Positions 1-7,045 are shown, counted from the first letter of the stretch. The stretch is DNA of 8,447 nucleotides from Pseudomonadota bacterium (GCA_023416335.1 JAEZHY010000127.1:1-8447); one strand, 5' to 3'. Numbers and translations are program-made. The notes: generated by a model not told the origin, from the sequence alone.

Positions 1-2
1 AT

Positions 3-638
3 CATGCCGTTCTGCGGGATGGACTGCGGATGCTTCTTGAAGCCGACGGCAACATAGCCGTGGTCGGCAGTGCGGGGGATGGACGTGACGCAGTGCAGAA
101 GGTGCAGCAGCTCAAGCCGGATGTGGTCGTCATGGATATCGCGATGCCGCTGCTGAACGGAATCGAGGCCACCGAGCAACTCCGCGTGAGCTGTCCCAAT
201 ACCCGAATAGTCATCCTTTCGGTCTATTCCACCGCCGAGCATATATTTCGAGCCCTTCGTGCCGGTGCGCGGGGCTATCTGCTGAAAGATTCCGCAGGCG
301 ATGAAGTCGTCGAGGCGGTGCGGGCCGTTCATTCCGGCAGGCATTATTTCAGCACGGCAATCAGCGAGGTCCTCGTGCAGGATTATGTGCAGCACCGCCT
401 GGATTCCTGTGAGAAAAGCCCGTTGGAAAGCCTGAGCAGCCGGGAGAAGGAAGTCCTTCAACTGCTGGTCGAAGGTAAGTCCAATCCCGAAATAGCCGGC
501 ATTCTGTCCCTGTCCGTAAAATCAGTTGAAACCTACCGAAGCCGATTGATGCAGAAGTTGGGTATTTTCGATCTCCCCGGCCTGGTGAAATTCGCCATCC
601 AACTGGGGCTGACCCCTGTGGAGAAGAACCATCACTGA
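3..638 (+). CDS. NarL/FixJ-family response regulator, 5' end outside the window
   Basis: Cytoplasmic two-component response regulator: an N-terminal receiver domain accepts phosphate from a histidine kinase and a C-terminal LuxR-type HTH binds DNA. The frame is open from base 3 and reads HAVLRDGLRMLLE, which is the start of the usual DDHxxxRxGL receiver motif. The ATG at 30 is therefore internal, and the true start lies just upstream of the window with only a handful of residues missing. The phospho-acceptor Asp is in VVVMDIAMP (codon 135-137), the switch Ser in VILSVYS, and the conserved Lys in GYLLKDSAG. The HTH begins at LSSREKEVLQLLVEGKSNPEIA and continues SVKSVETYRSRLMQKLG, all hallmark LuxR residues. 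It ends in TGA at 636-638. The class usually pairs with HisKA_3 kinases such as the one at 3506-6310. The pairing here is inferred from class only, and a nearer partner may lie left of the window. Target genes cannot be told. Confidence 0.93.
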   Translation, partial: HAVLRDGLRMLLEADGNIAVVGSAGDGRDAVQKVQQLKPDVVVMDIAMPLLNGIEATEQLRVSCPNTRIVILSVYSTAEHIFRALRAGARGYLLKDSAGDEVVEAVRAVHSGRHYFSTAISEVLVQDYVQHRLDSCEKSPLESLSSREKEVLQLLVEGKSNPEIAGILSLSVKSVETYRSRLMQKLGIFDLPGLVKFAIQLGLTPVEKNHH

Positions 639-851
639 GTTCTGCTCTTTTCAAGCATACCTGACGCAAAAAATAAAGCTCTCCTGACAGATTCCGTTTT
701 CGATCCATGCTAGAAAAATACCGGTGTTTTTTGTGTCGATCCATACATTGGTCCCAAATGGCTTTCTTAAGGAAGTGAGAGCCACAGTGGCGCCCCTGGA
801 GAAGGCATCGGAAGTTGAGAAAACTTTTTTTGCCTGAAGGACAATCCTGCC

Positions 852-1217
852 ATGATTTTCGTGAAACAACTGGATGAAAGCCAGATTCGACAGCTCAAGG
901 AAATGAGCCGCAAGGAAGTCGGACGAGTGAGCACGCGTGCACACATGGTCCTGATGTCTTCCAAGAATGTAGCGGTCCCGACAATTGCAGCTCTATACGA
1001 AGTCAGCCAGGCAACGGTTCGGTTCTGGATCCGTAAATTCGAGATCGAAGGAGTCAAAGGGCTCTACGATGAGGACCGGAGCGGAAGACCTCGCAATGGG
1101 AACGGCTCATCCCATAAGAAGTACTCTAACGGGCTCGAAGAATCACTTCGCAAAATTGCCGTCAAACGATTCCAGGCAGACGGAAGCAAATCGGGATCTG
1201 CCGGCAAGCTTCGCTGA
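852..1217 (+). CDS. Stand-alone IS630-type helix-turn-helix protein (possible transposase remnant)
   Basis: A 121-residue protein. Residues 1-35 form a helical lead-in (RKEVGRVSTRAHMVLMSS). Residues 41-62 form a homeodomain-like HTH (PTIAALYEVSQATVRFWIRK), followed by EGVKGLYDEDRSGRPR at 66-81. This order (RAHxVLxS, HTH, EGxxGLyDxxRSGRP) is the N-terminal DNA-binding part of IS630/Tc1-type transposases and of short stand-alone HTH proteins derived from them. After GRPR the sequence becomes basic and Ser/Gly-rich (NGNGSSHKKYSNG to the end). It matches nothing I recognise, and no DDE catalytic domain follows in any frame up to 1480. ATG 852 has a GAAGGA ribosome site at 836-841, ten bases away. 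It could be a truncated transposase or a domesticated DNA-binding protein; intact N-terminus, start and ribosome site favour an expressed short protein. No flanking inverted repeats were recognised. Confidence 0.68.
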   Translation: MIFVKQLDESQIRQLKEMSRKEVGRVSTRAHMVLMSSKNVAVPTIAALYEVSQATVRFWIRKFEIEGVKGLYDEDRSGRPRNGNGSSHKKYSNGLEESLRKIAVKRFQADGSKSGSAGKLR

Positions 1218-1552
1218 TTTTACCCACTCGCTTCAAAGATTTCTTCATATCCGGATGGGGTTGCTGCCGCAAGGTATGCTTGCGCAGTAGAACCTCTCTG
1301 TCCGCCATTTCTTAAATTCCATTCGCCTCTCCGGTTTTTTCGGCAAGTAATACTCTCCATCCTCCTGCAGCGGGGGCAGCATTCGGGGTCCCGAAACCTC
1401 ATGCCGAAATCGATCCGCTTACCCTGGAAAAGCGGTCGGATTACATTGCCCCGAGCGTCATAATACGGGGTTGATCTGATTGTTAACCATGCCGATTTCC
1501 CATATTCTCCCTCACGTTTCCAGGCCGGGTCCCATGTTTAACACCTGCATTC
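1218..1552. other. Gene-free gap with two short hairpins
   Basis: No convincing gene lies between the HTH gene and the cytochrome. Open frames here are short and lack family signatures. Two small perfect inverted repeats are visible: TTCGGG (1382-1387) with CCCGAA (1390-1395), and CCGCTT (1415-1420) with AAGCGG (1430-1435). Neither is followed by a T-run, so they are not convincing rho-independent terminators. They may be operator or RNA-structure elements of the cytochrome leader. No clear promoter was found. Confidence 0.4.
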
Positions 1553-1560
1553 AAAGGAGA
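1553..1560 (+). promoter_or_regulatory. Ribosome binding site fixing the cytochrome start
   Basis: AAAGGAGA lies six bases before ATG 1567. This strong site, together with a textbook signal peptide starting at that ATG, selects 1567 over the in-frame ATG at 1480, which would add 29 residues ahead of the signal peptide. Confidence 0.75.
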
Positions 1561-1566
1561 ACCCTC

Positions 1567-2652
1567 ATGATTTCCAGATCCAATAAAAAGAACACTTTTT
1601 TGGCAATGGTGGTGCTCAGTGCATCCCTCCTTGTCTTTTCCACGCTGCCGGCTGCGGCGAGCGGCTTGAGCGACATTTCCTCCCTGGCAACCCAGGGCTT
1701 GGAGCTTTCGCCTGTCCAACTCAATTACAATCAGAGTGATTGGCAGCAGGTCGGGTACGGCAGCTATCTCGTAAATTCTTACGGTTGTTACACCTGTCAC
1801 ACTTCCAAGTCGAATGTGGGCGGCAATGTCCAGTATGACTACGGGACCTATTTCGGCGGAGCCTGTTCAGACAGTGGGTACTGTACCAAGGACCTCCGTC
1901 CCGATGCGTTCGGGATGCCAGGAGGCTACGATCTTCAATCGTTTGACTCTGCTTTTCGCGGCAGCGGCGGACCGTGGGACACGACGTTCTACCATTCACC
2001 GTTCTTCGCTTCCGGAGGGAAGTCCGCTTCCGACTGCTTCAGTTGGTGGATTGGCCTGCCGCTCGGCAGCAATGGGCTCCCGTTCGGTTTCATCGGTTAT
2101 GACTGCATCGGGGACTACTGCGGCTTTTACAAGGACAACGGCAAGTTCTACGGCGGTGCGGTCTGTGAGAGTTGCAAGGCTTTCAGCCCGAAGGGACCCG
2201 GGTATCCTTTTACCCTGAGCGATTCGGACCTTTCTGCCATCTATGAGTACCTGAAGTCGATTGGACCGCCCATAGTCAAGCCCACTCCCGTCACGCCGAT
2301 CAGTTCGGGCCCCTGTCTGTCCGTTTCGCTGACCTACCCTGGAACCAACTGGGTATGGGCCAATAACATCACCGGCGACGTCCTGCGCTGGGACGGAATA
2401 CAGTGGGTGTACCTGGGAAGCACTTCATCGTTTGATAATTGTATGAATTTCAATACGCCGACACCTTACAAGCAGATGCTGAAGACCGGGACTGAGAGCT
2501 CGCAATGCGCTCCGAAGGTCGGAGCAAGCCTGATGGCTCCCTTGAACAGCTGGTTGACGGTAAGCCCGACCACCGGGAATGTTCTCCGGTGGGATGGAAC
2601 GCAATGGGTGTTTGTCGGGACCGTCTCTGCGGGCGCGGTTCCTCTCTTTTAA
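1567..2652 (+). CDS. Secreted mono-heme c-type cytochrome with C-terminal WDG repeats
   Basis: A 361-residue exported protein, probably an electron carrier in the periplasm or on the cell surface. Residues 1-32 are a Sec signal peptide: SRSNKK basic start, hydrophobic core 11-27, and probable cleavage after the Ala run at 29-31. The heme site is CYTCH at 74-78 (bases 1786-1800), preceded by GSYLVNSYG. The following TKDLRPDAFGMPGGYDLQSF and the later LSDSDLSAIYEYLKSIGPP (217-235) match the cytochrome c fold of the type found in alcohol-dehydrogenase-like and related mono-heme proteins, which usually carry SRNLTPD, an MPW axial Met and ltDrDLrAIYeYLrsIP. The usual distal Met is not seen; Lys209 falls in its place. 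CESCK at 200-204 resembles a lysine-type heme motif but may be structural. Ten other Cys residues suggest disulfides. A Pro-rich linker (234-249) leads to two copies of a 23-residue WDG repeat. No reductase or cytochrome-maturation gene is adjacent, so the redox partner is unknown. Confidence 0.83.
   Translation: MISRSNKKNTFLAMVVLSASLLVFSTLPAAASGLSDISSLATQGLELSPVQLNYNQSDWQQVGYGSYLVNSYGCYTCHTSKSNVGGNVQYDYGTYFGGACSDSGYCTKDLRPDAFGMPGGYDLQSFDSAFRGSGGPWDTTFYHSPFFASGGKSASDCFSWWIGLPLGSNGLPFGFIGYDCIGDYCGFYKDNGKFYGGAVCESCKAFSPKGPGYPFTLSDSDLSAIYEYLKSIGPPIVKPTPVTPISSGPCLSVSLTYPGTNWVWANNITGDVLRWDGIQWVYLGSTSSFDNCMNFNTPTPYKQMLKTGTESSQCAPKVGASLMAPLNSWLTVSPTTGNVLRWDGTQWVFVGTVSAGAVPLF
2350..2418 (+). repeat. 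WDG repeat, copy 1 (cytochrome residues 262-284)
   Basis: This 23-residue unit starts WVWANNITG and ends in GDVLRWDGIQWVYLG. It is paired with the unit at 2551-2619, and the shared core is G-[DN]-V-L-R-W-D-G-x-Q-W-V. The layout (W, turn, G, hydrophobic, RWDG, W) resembles a single blade-edge motif of tectonin-type beta-propellers, but two units are too few for a closed propeller. The assignment is by resemblance only. Confidence 0.6.
2551..2619 (+). repeat. WDG repeat, copy 2 (cytochrome residues 329-351)
   Basis: Second copy of the 23-residue unit: WLTVSPTTG, then GNVLRWDGTQWVFVG. It ends ten residues before the C-terminus. It is separated from copy 1 by 44 residues that contain two Cys (292 and 314), which could form a disulfide holding the two units together. 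Confidence 0.6.
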
Positions 2653-2674
2653 ACCGTGAATGCCCAGGGCGCTG

Positions 2675-2727
2675 CGGCAAAACCGCTTCTTGGGCGATGC
2701 GTGCCGATGACGCACCCCGTTTTGCCG
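2675..2727. repeat. Imperfect long hairpin 1 downstream of the cytochrome
   Basis: The outer arms CGGCAAAAC (2675-2683) and GTTTTGCCG (2719-2727) are perfectly complementary. Inner arms TGCGT (2698-2702) and ACGCA (2710-2714) nest inside. It starts 23 bases after the cytochrome stop. There is no T-run after it, so it is not a classic terminator. It could protect the mRNA 3' end or be part of an interspersed palindromic repeat. Confidence 0.55.
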
Positions 2728-2730
2728 TAT

Positions 2731-2785
2731 CGCCGGTTCGGCTTCGAGACCCGGTAGCCGAAGAAGCCCGGCAGAAGAACCGGCG
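2731..2785. repeat. Long hairpin 2 downstream of the cytochrome
   Basis: The outer arms CGCCGGTTC (2731-2739) and GAACCGGCG (2777-2785) are perfect. They are extended inward by GGCTTC (2740-2745) pairing with GAAGCC (2763-2768), with an eight-base bulge on the right side. An alternative inner stem TTCGGCT (2737-2743) with AGCCGAA (2756-2762) competes with it. It lies immediately after hairpin 1. Confidence 0.58.
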
Positions 2786-2816
2786 TGTTCCAAGGAATTC
2801 CCGTGAAGATGCCGAG

Positions 2817-2834
2817 GGGCAACCCCGGTTGCCC
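2817..2834. repeat. Tight hairpin 3 (8-bp perfect stem)
   Basis: GGGCAACC (2817-2824) and GGTTGCCC (2827-2834) are perfect inverted arms with only two bases between them. ACCCT (2865-2869) and AGGGT (2875-2879) form another small dyad just after. With hairpins 1 and 2 this gives a run of palindromes over about 200 bases. Confidence 0.5.
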
Positions 2835-2885
2835 TTCCCAATTTTCTGTAGAATTTCCGGGTTGACCCTGAATGAGGGTTCCGGG

Positions 2886-3442
2886 GAGATACAGGATGGG
2901 CGTTGGAATGCGACTCTGGGCATTTAAACTCACCCGCATTTTTCTTCAAAAGAGAATTAGCATGGGAAGAACCCATATTTTGCAGTTCCAAATTTCGGGC
3001 TGAATTTACACCGCTGTTTTCCCATGCGGTAAACCGAACATATGTGCAATAAATTACTCCGCCCTCGCGCTTCATAAGAAGCGATCAGTTTAGTTTACCT
3101 TCAGGCATTGCCTGTGCCGGCTGACCTCCTGCCTCTTTTTTCAAGAACAATCATCCGGACCTGGATGCATTTTGACTTTTACACGTGCAAATCGGATCGT
3201 GCGTACAAGAATGCATTATCCAGATGTGGTCGTCTTTCGATATTTCGACTCTTATTTTGTCGGAAAAAATACGCAGAAAAATCGAATCGACCATTTTCTC
3301 CAAAATGCATTCCGGCATTTTTCAGAATCGCTTTGACATCTTATTGTATTTGGGAAAAGTCATCATCCACTCGAAACTCCGGTTTCCTATGCTCATGGAA
3401 GGTAAAAAAGGTTATTAATAAGAAGGATTTTATGCTAAAAGA
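2886..3442. other. Gene-free leader region before the histidine kinase
   Basis: I see no convincing gene here. Open frames on both strands lack domain signatures, and the sequence shifts from GC-rich to AT-rich after about 3060. One long-range inverted pair is present: GCATGGGAA (2960-2968) with TTCCCATGC (3019-3027). There is also a local ATGGG/CCCAT dyad (2962-2976). A TTGACA is present at 3333-3338, but no good -10 lies at the right spacing. A palindromic TTATTAATAA lies near 3412-3421. The stretch probably holds the kinase promoter and its control sites. Confidence 0.4.
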
Positions 3443-3470
3443 TTGATTATCCCCTTTCATATCATATTTT
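3443..3470 (+). promoter_or_regulatory. Candidate promoter for the histidine kinase
   Basis: TTGATT (3443-3448) and TATTTT (3465-3470) are 16 bases apart and end 35 bases before ATG 3506. The -10 match is poor and other AT-rich candidates exist nearby, so this is only a suggestion. Confidence 0.22.
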
Positions 3471-3505
3471 GCCTGGATCGAGTCGTTTTCCTTGCGGAGT
3501 CGTAG

Positions 3506-6310
3506 ATGACCGAAGAGGAGAAAAATAAGCAAAAGGCAGCCCTGACGCCGAAGGAATTACACGAACAATTCCCCCAAATCCGAGAACCCTTGTTTGAATC
3601 ATGCGCGCTTCTGGATGCTCTTTTCAAATCTGCTCCAATTGGGATGGGCATTTGGGACAAGGACTTGCGGTATGTTTTCTTGAACCGGGCACTGGCCGAG
3701 ATGAACGGAATGACCATCGGGCAGCATCTTGGCAAAAGGCCGGACGAGATCTTGCCGGATGTGGACGGCATCCGGGATCATATGGAAACCTGGCGCCGGA
3801 TAATCAAAACGGGCGAACCCGTTTTCAACGTTGAAGTAAGCGGCTCAACTCCTGCTTCCACTGGCGAGAAACGCTACTGGCTGGAAAATTGGTACCCCGT
3901 GACGGTTGGCAATGAAACAATCGGGCTTGCTGCGACTGTTGTCGATATCACCGACCGAAAACGGATGGAGTATGAGCTTCGTGAGAGCGCAGAACGGCTT
4001 CGGCTTGCGCAGATCTATGCGGAGTTCGGTATTTGGGACTACAATCCGCGGTCCGACCAACTCTTCCGCACGGCCGAACTCGATCAGGTACAGGGCATAC
4101 CTCCCGATACGATCAAAACCTACGATGACTGGCGCAGGCAGGTCCATCCCGACGATCTGGCACGGATCGAATCGGATCGGAATGAGGCCCTCTCCAGGCA
4201 TGAACCGTTCGACCAGGAGTTTCGTATTCAAAATCGTGCCGGTGAAAGCCGCTGGATCAACTCGAAAGGGCGGGCCATTTACGACGAGGCCGGCGACGTC
4301 GTACGCATTTTCGGAGTCAACATCGACATAACCGAACGTAAGAAGGCCGAGGAAGTTGGCCGCAGAAAAGAGGAAGAGTACAAGGCACTTGTCGAAAACT
4401 CCCCTGATGTTGTCGTGAGACTCGACAGGGAGCTTCGGCGGACGTACGTCAATCCAGCGATTGAAGCGGCAATCGGTTGCAGTCCATCGGAGTTTCTGGG
4501 ATCCAGGATACCCGAACCGGAGGAGGCCGAACCCGGGAAACGCGAACACGCCCGTGCTATGGGACAGGCTTGTCGGCGAGTGTTCGAGACCGGAAAAGAA
4601 GAGATCGTGGAGTTCTCGTACCCGACATCGGAGGGGATCAAATATTTCCAGAGTCGCCTCGTTCCTGAGTTCGATCAGGACGGCGCGATTGAGACGGTTC
4701 TGACGATTTCCCGCGACATCACCGAACGCAGGCAGACGGAGATGGCTTTGCGTGAGAGCGAGGAGCGTTTCAGGCTGGCGACGGAATCGTTCGGTGGTCT
4801 GATTTATGAAGCCGACATCGTGACAGGCGTGGTCCGCAGGTCATCGGGCCTGCTCGCTCTCCTGGGGTTCGGCCCCGACGAAGTTCCAGGCCTGACGGAC
4901 TGGTGGTGGAACAGAATATATTCGGACGACCTCCCTGGATTCAAAAAGGTCCGCGCCGATGCATTAGCAGGCGGGGCCCCCGTCATGTCGGCGGAATACA
5001 GGATCAGACACCGCAACGGCAATTGGTTGTGGGTTATGGATAATGCCCGGATAATCTATGATGAATCGGGGCGTGCCGTAAGGATTGTGGGATGTGCGAC
5101 AAGCGTTGACGACCGCAGGAGGGCCCAGGAGTTGCTCCAGGAGAGTGAATCGAGGCTCCGGCGCCTTTTCGAATCGGATATCATCGGAATAGTTTACGTG
5201 AATGGGGACCGCTTCACGGATGCGAATGACGTTTTTTTACGAATGGTAGGTTGCAGCAGGGAAGACCTGGAAGCAGGGGAACTGAGTTGGCGGGGCATCA
5301 CCGCGCCGGAATTCGTCGGCCACGATGAAGACCGACTGAAAGAGTTACTTGAAAAAGGCAGTGTTGCGCCATTTGAGAAAGAATGTTTCCGGAAGGGCGG
5401 CAGTCGCATCTCCATCCTGATTGGAGCCACCCTGCTGGATCGCGAGCACCTGGAATGGGCCTGCTTCGTGCTGGACATCACCGAGCGCAGAGAAATGGAG
5501 AAAGAGTTGCGAGAGAACCGGGAGGATCTGGAACTGCGCGTCCAGGAGAGGACTTCCGAACTGGAAAAAGCCAACGAAGAACTGCGCCTCATACCCGTTA
5601 AGATGATAGCTGCACAGGAGAATGAAAGAAAGAGAATTGCCGGCGATCTCCATGACAGCATCGGCCAAACCCTTGCCGCCCTGAAATTTCAGATCGAGCA
5701 CGTGCATGTGCTCCTGCACAAGGGTGATCAGAAAAAGGCCCGTGAACGCATCGAGATACTCATCCCCGTATTCCAGCATCTGATCGACGAGACAAGGGCA
5801 ATTTACATGGGACTGACACCCAAGGTGCTCGAAGACTTCGGGGTGGTCGCCACATTGAAATGGTACCGGCTTGAGTACCTGAAGCTCCATCCCAGCCAGC
5901 ATATTGAGTTGGATATTGCGATAGAGGAGCGCGACATACCCAAGTCCCTCAAAATCCCCATATTCAGGATCACTCAAGAGGCACTCAACAACATTTCCAA
6001 GCATAGCCGGGCCGAATGGGTGGACCTTCGCCTTTTGACCGTTAATGGAACGATCCAGCTCGAAATCAGTGACGATGGCGTGGGAATGGATTCGCAGTCT
6101 GTCGGGACCTCCGGAATAACGGCAAGTCTCGGGCTTGCCGGGATGAAGGAGCGGGCCGAGATGACGGGTGGGGAGTTCTCGATCGAGTCGGTCCCGAATG
6201 AGGGAACGACGGTGAGGGCCGTCTGGAGAATAGCCAGGGCGGATGAAGTGGGGGTAACCGACGGACTTCTTATTGCGCCTTGGGAAAAGGGGATGGGCTC
6301 TGCCGAATAA
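3506..6310 (+). CDS. Soluble five-PAS sensor histidine kinase, HisKA_3 (NarX/DegS) type
   Basis: A 934-residue cytoplasmic sensor kinase. No signal peptide or membrane segment is seen. Five PAS domains in tandem lie at about 35-155, 165-285, 290-412, 418-540 and 546-665. Four end in a D-I-T-[DE]-R linker (VDITDRK, IDITERK, RDITERR, LDITERR); PAS4 ends in TSVDDRR instead. A coiled coil (660-705) follows, then the dimerisation/phospho-acceptor box ENERKRIAGDLHDSIGQ with His716 (codon 5651-5653). The ATP-binding domain has an N-box ITQEALNNISKHS (822-834), a G1 box DDGVGMD (856-862) and a G2 box GLAGMKERAEMTGG (876-889). All residues needed for autophosphorylation look intact. HisKA_3 kinases usually signal to LuxR/NarL-type regulators, which fits the regulator at the left edge but does not prove pairing. 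The start at 3506 has GGAG at 3496-3499, six bases upstream. Ligands are unknown; no heme- or flavin-binding residues were recognised in the PAS domains. Confidence 0.93.
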   Translation: MTEEEKNKQKAALTPKELHEQFPQIREPLFESCALLDALFKSAPIGMGIWDKDLRYVFLNRALAEMNGMTIGQHLGKRPDEILPDVDGIRDHMETWRRIIKTGEPVFNVEVSGSTPASTGEKRYWLENWYPVTVGNETIGLAATVVDITDRKRMEYELRESAERLRLAQIYAEFGIWDYNPRSDQLFRTAELDQVQGIPPDTIKTYDDWRRQVHPDDLARIESDRNEALSRHEPFDQEFRIQNRAGESRWINSKGRAIYDEAGDVVRIFGVNIDITERKKAEEVGRRKEEEYKALVENSPDVVVRLDRELRRTYVNPAIEAAIGCSPSEFLGSRIPEPEEAEPGKREHARAMGQACRRVFETGKEEIVEFSYPTSEGIKYFQSRLVPEFDQDGAIETVLTISRDITERRQTEMALRESEERFRLATESFGGLIYEADIVTGVVRRSSGLLALLGFGPDEVPGLTDWWWNRIYSDDLPGFKKVRADALAGGAPVMSAEYRIRHRNGNWLWVMDNARIIYDESGRAVRIVGCATSVDDRRRAQELLQESESRLRRLFESDIIGIVYVNGDRFTDANDVFLRMVGCSREDLEAGELSWRGITAPEFVGHDEDRLKELLEKGSVAPFEKECFRKGGSRISILIGATLLDREHLEWACFVLDITERREMEKELRENREDLELRVQERTSELEKANEELRLIPVKMIAAQENERKRIAGDLHDSIGQTLAALKFQIEHVHVLLHKGDQKKARERIEILIPVFQHLIDETRAIYMGLTPKVLEDFGVVATLKWYRLEYLKLHPSQHIELDIAIEERDIPKSLKIPIFRITQEALNNISKHSRAEWVDLRLLTVNGTIQLEISDDGVGMDSQSVGTSGITASLGLAGMKERAEMTGGEFSIESVPNEGTTVRAVWRIARADEVGVTDGLLIAPWEKGMGSAE

Positions 6311-6441
6311 CAGGAACATAGCCTTTTCCTACTCGCTATCCGTGAGAAAGACTCTGAATACATATCTCAACGGAAGGCCTTTTCCGCAAAGTCGGACTTT
6401 ATGCGGTTTGCCGGGATTCCCCAAAATCGTTTGGCGACCCA

Positions 6442-6468
6442 GTCGGATCAAATCGATTTCCGACTTTT
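6442..6468 (+). terminator. Possible weak terminator downstream of the kinase
   Basis: GTCGGA (6442-6447) and TCCGAC (6459-6464) form a six-base stem with an AT-rich loop, followed by TTTT. It lies about 130 bases after the kinase stop. The stem is short and the T-run is only four bases, so termination is uncertain. Confidence 0.3.
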
Positions 6469-6469
6469 C

Positions 6470-6876
6470 TCAGAACGGCGGTGGCGTTGCTGGTCCCCAT
6501 CCGCCTACTCTCAGGATAGTTATGACAGGCGATACGGGCGGAACTGGAAGGTCCAACGTATTTCCTTGCGGCTGTTCAGCCTGTGACTGCGTGGGGATGT
6601 TGGCTTGCGTGGCTCCTGCATTGACGTAAGATATCGCGAGGATGTCGCCCTGCCGGGCGGCGATTTGCATGACAAAAGATCGCGTCCTCGCTGGAACTGA
6701 TGATTGTAAAGTCGCTAGTGGCAGTATCTGTCACTTTTATCTGAGAACCGGCCGGTAGGCAAGCTGCGGTGCCTGTAACGGTAACTTGACCGTTTATTAC
6801 CTCTCCGATCGGATATGGCTTGTTCGGTCGGCCCCTTATCCAGCAGGAGAAGCAGCAGAATTGCTCCGATATCCAT
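6470..6876 (-). pseudogene. Frameshifted remnant of a secreted Ig-like-domain protein
   Basis: Read on the minus strand, GEVINGQVTVTGTAACLPAG then SQIKVTDTATSDFTIISSSE has the look of a bacterial Ig-like repeat (G-x-V-x-V-x-G, LPAGS, V-x-D). It loses frame near 6680 and resumes in another frame as SFVMQIAARQGDILAISYVN, which supplies the expected continuation (S-F-x-x-x-I-A-x-x-G-D). Skipping one base at about 6680 joins them. The rejoined frame ends at a TGA (6470-6472) after a Pro-rich tail. A possible start is the ATG at 6876, with AGGGGG upstream and a hydrophobic MDIGAILLLLLL, but that lies in a third frame, so a second frameshift near 6840 would be needed. I read it as a decayed gene for an exported protein; the 5' limit is unsure. 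The domain call rests on pattern resemblance. Confidence 0.42.
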
Positions 6877-7045
6877 TTTCCCCCTGAAGTTAAAACCGAC
6901 GCCTTGTTGTTTGTTAAGATCGGATCGTATCCATTCCGGGTGATTTTCGACGAACAGGAAAAGTAGCTCGCCGGCAAAGGCCGGAAGATCGTCCAGATTA
7001 TTTTTCACTGTTTTTGAGTATTTCACCAAAAGGTTAACTAATTGA

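Noticed and set aside
1480..1566. Upstream ATG at 1480 as the cytochrome start
   Set aside because: The extra 29 residues precede a textbook signal peptide, and a strong ribosome site sits six bases before ATG 1567.
2675..2834. CRISPR array or tandem repeat array
   Set aside because: The repeats are inverted pairs of different sequence, not direct repeats with spacers.
2425..3075. Long minus-strand open frames opposite the cytochrome 3' end and the palindrome cluster
   Set aside because: They overlap the cytochrome antisense and then run through inverted repeats. The protein text is low-complexity Pro/Arg/Ser with no family signature, and frames are open on both strands because the DNA is GC-rich.
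3108..3446. 112-codon plus-strand open frame in the kinase leader
   Set aside because: Composition is atypical, there is no recognisable domain and no convincing ribosome site. It lies in AT-rich sequence that better fits a regulatory leader.
3845..4549. 234-codon minus-strand open frame inside the histidine kinase
   Set aside because: It is entirely antisense to clear PAS-domain coding sequence and shows no motifs of its own.
5345..6319. 324-codon minus-strand open frame opposite the kinase core
   Set aside because: It is the mirror of the conserved phospho-acceptor and ATP-binding coding sequence, a common shadow effect. No independent domain was recognised.
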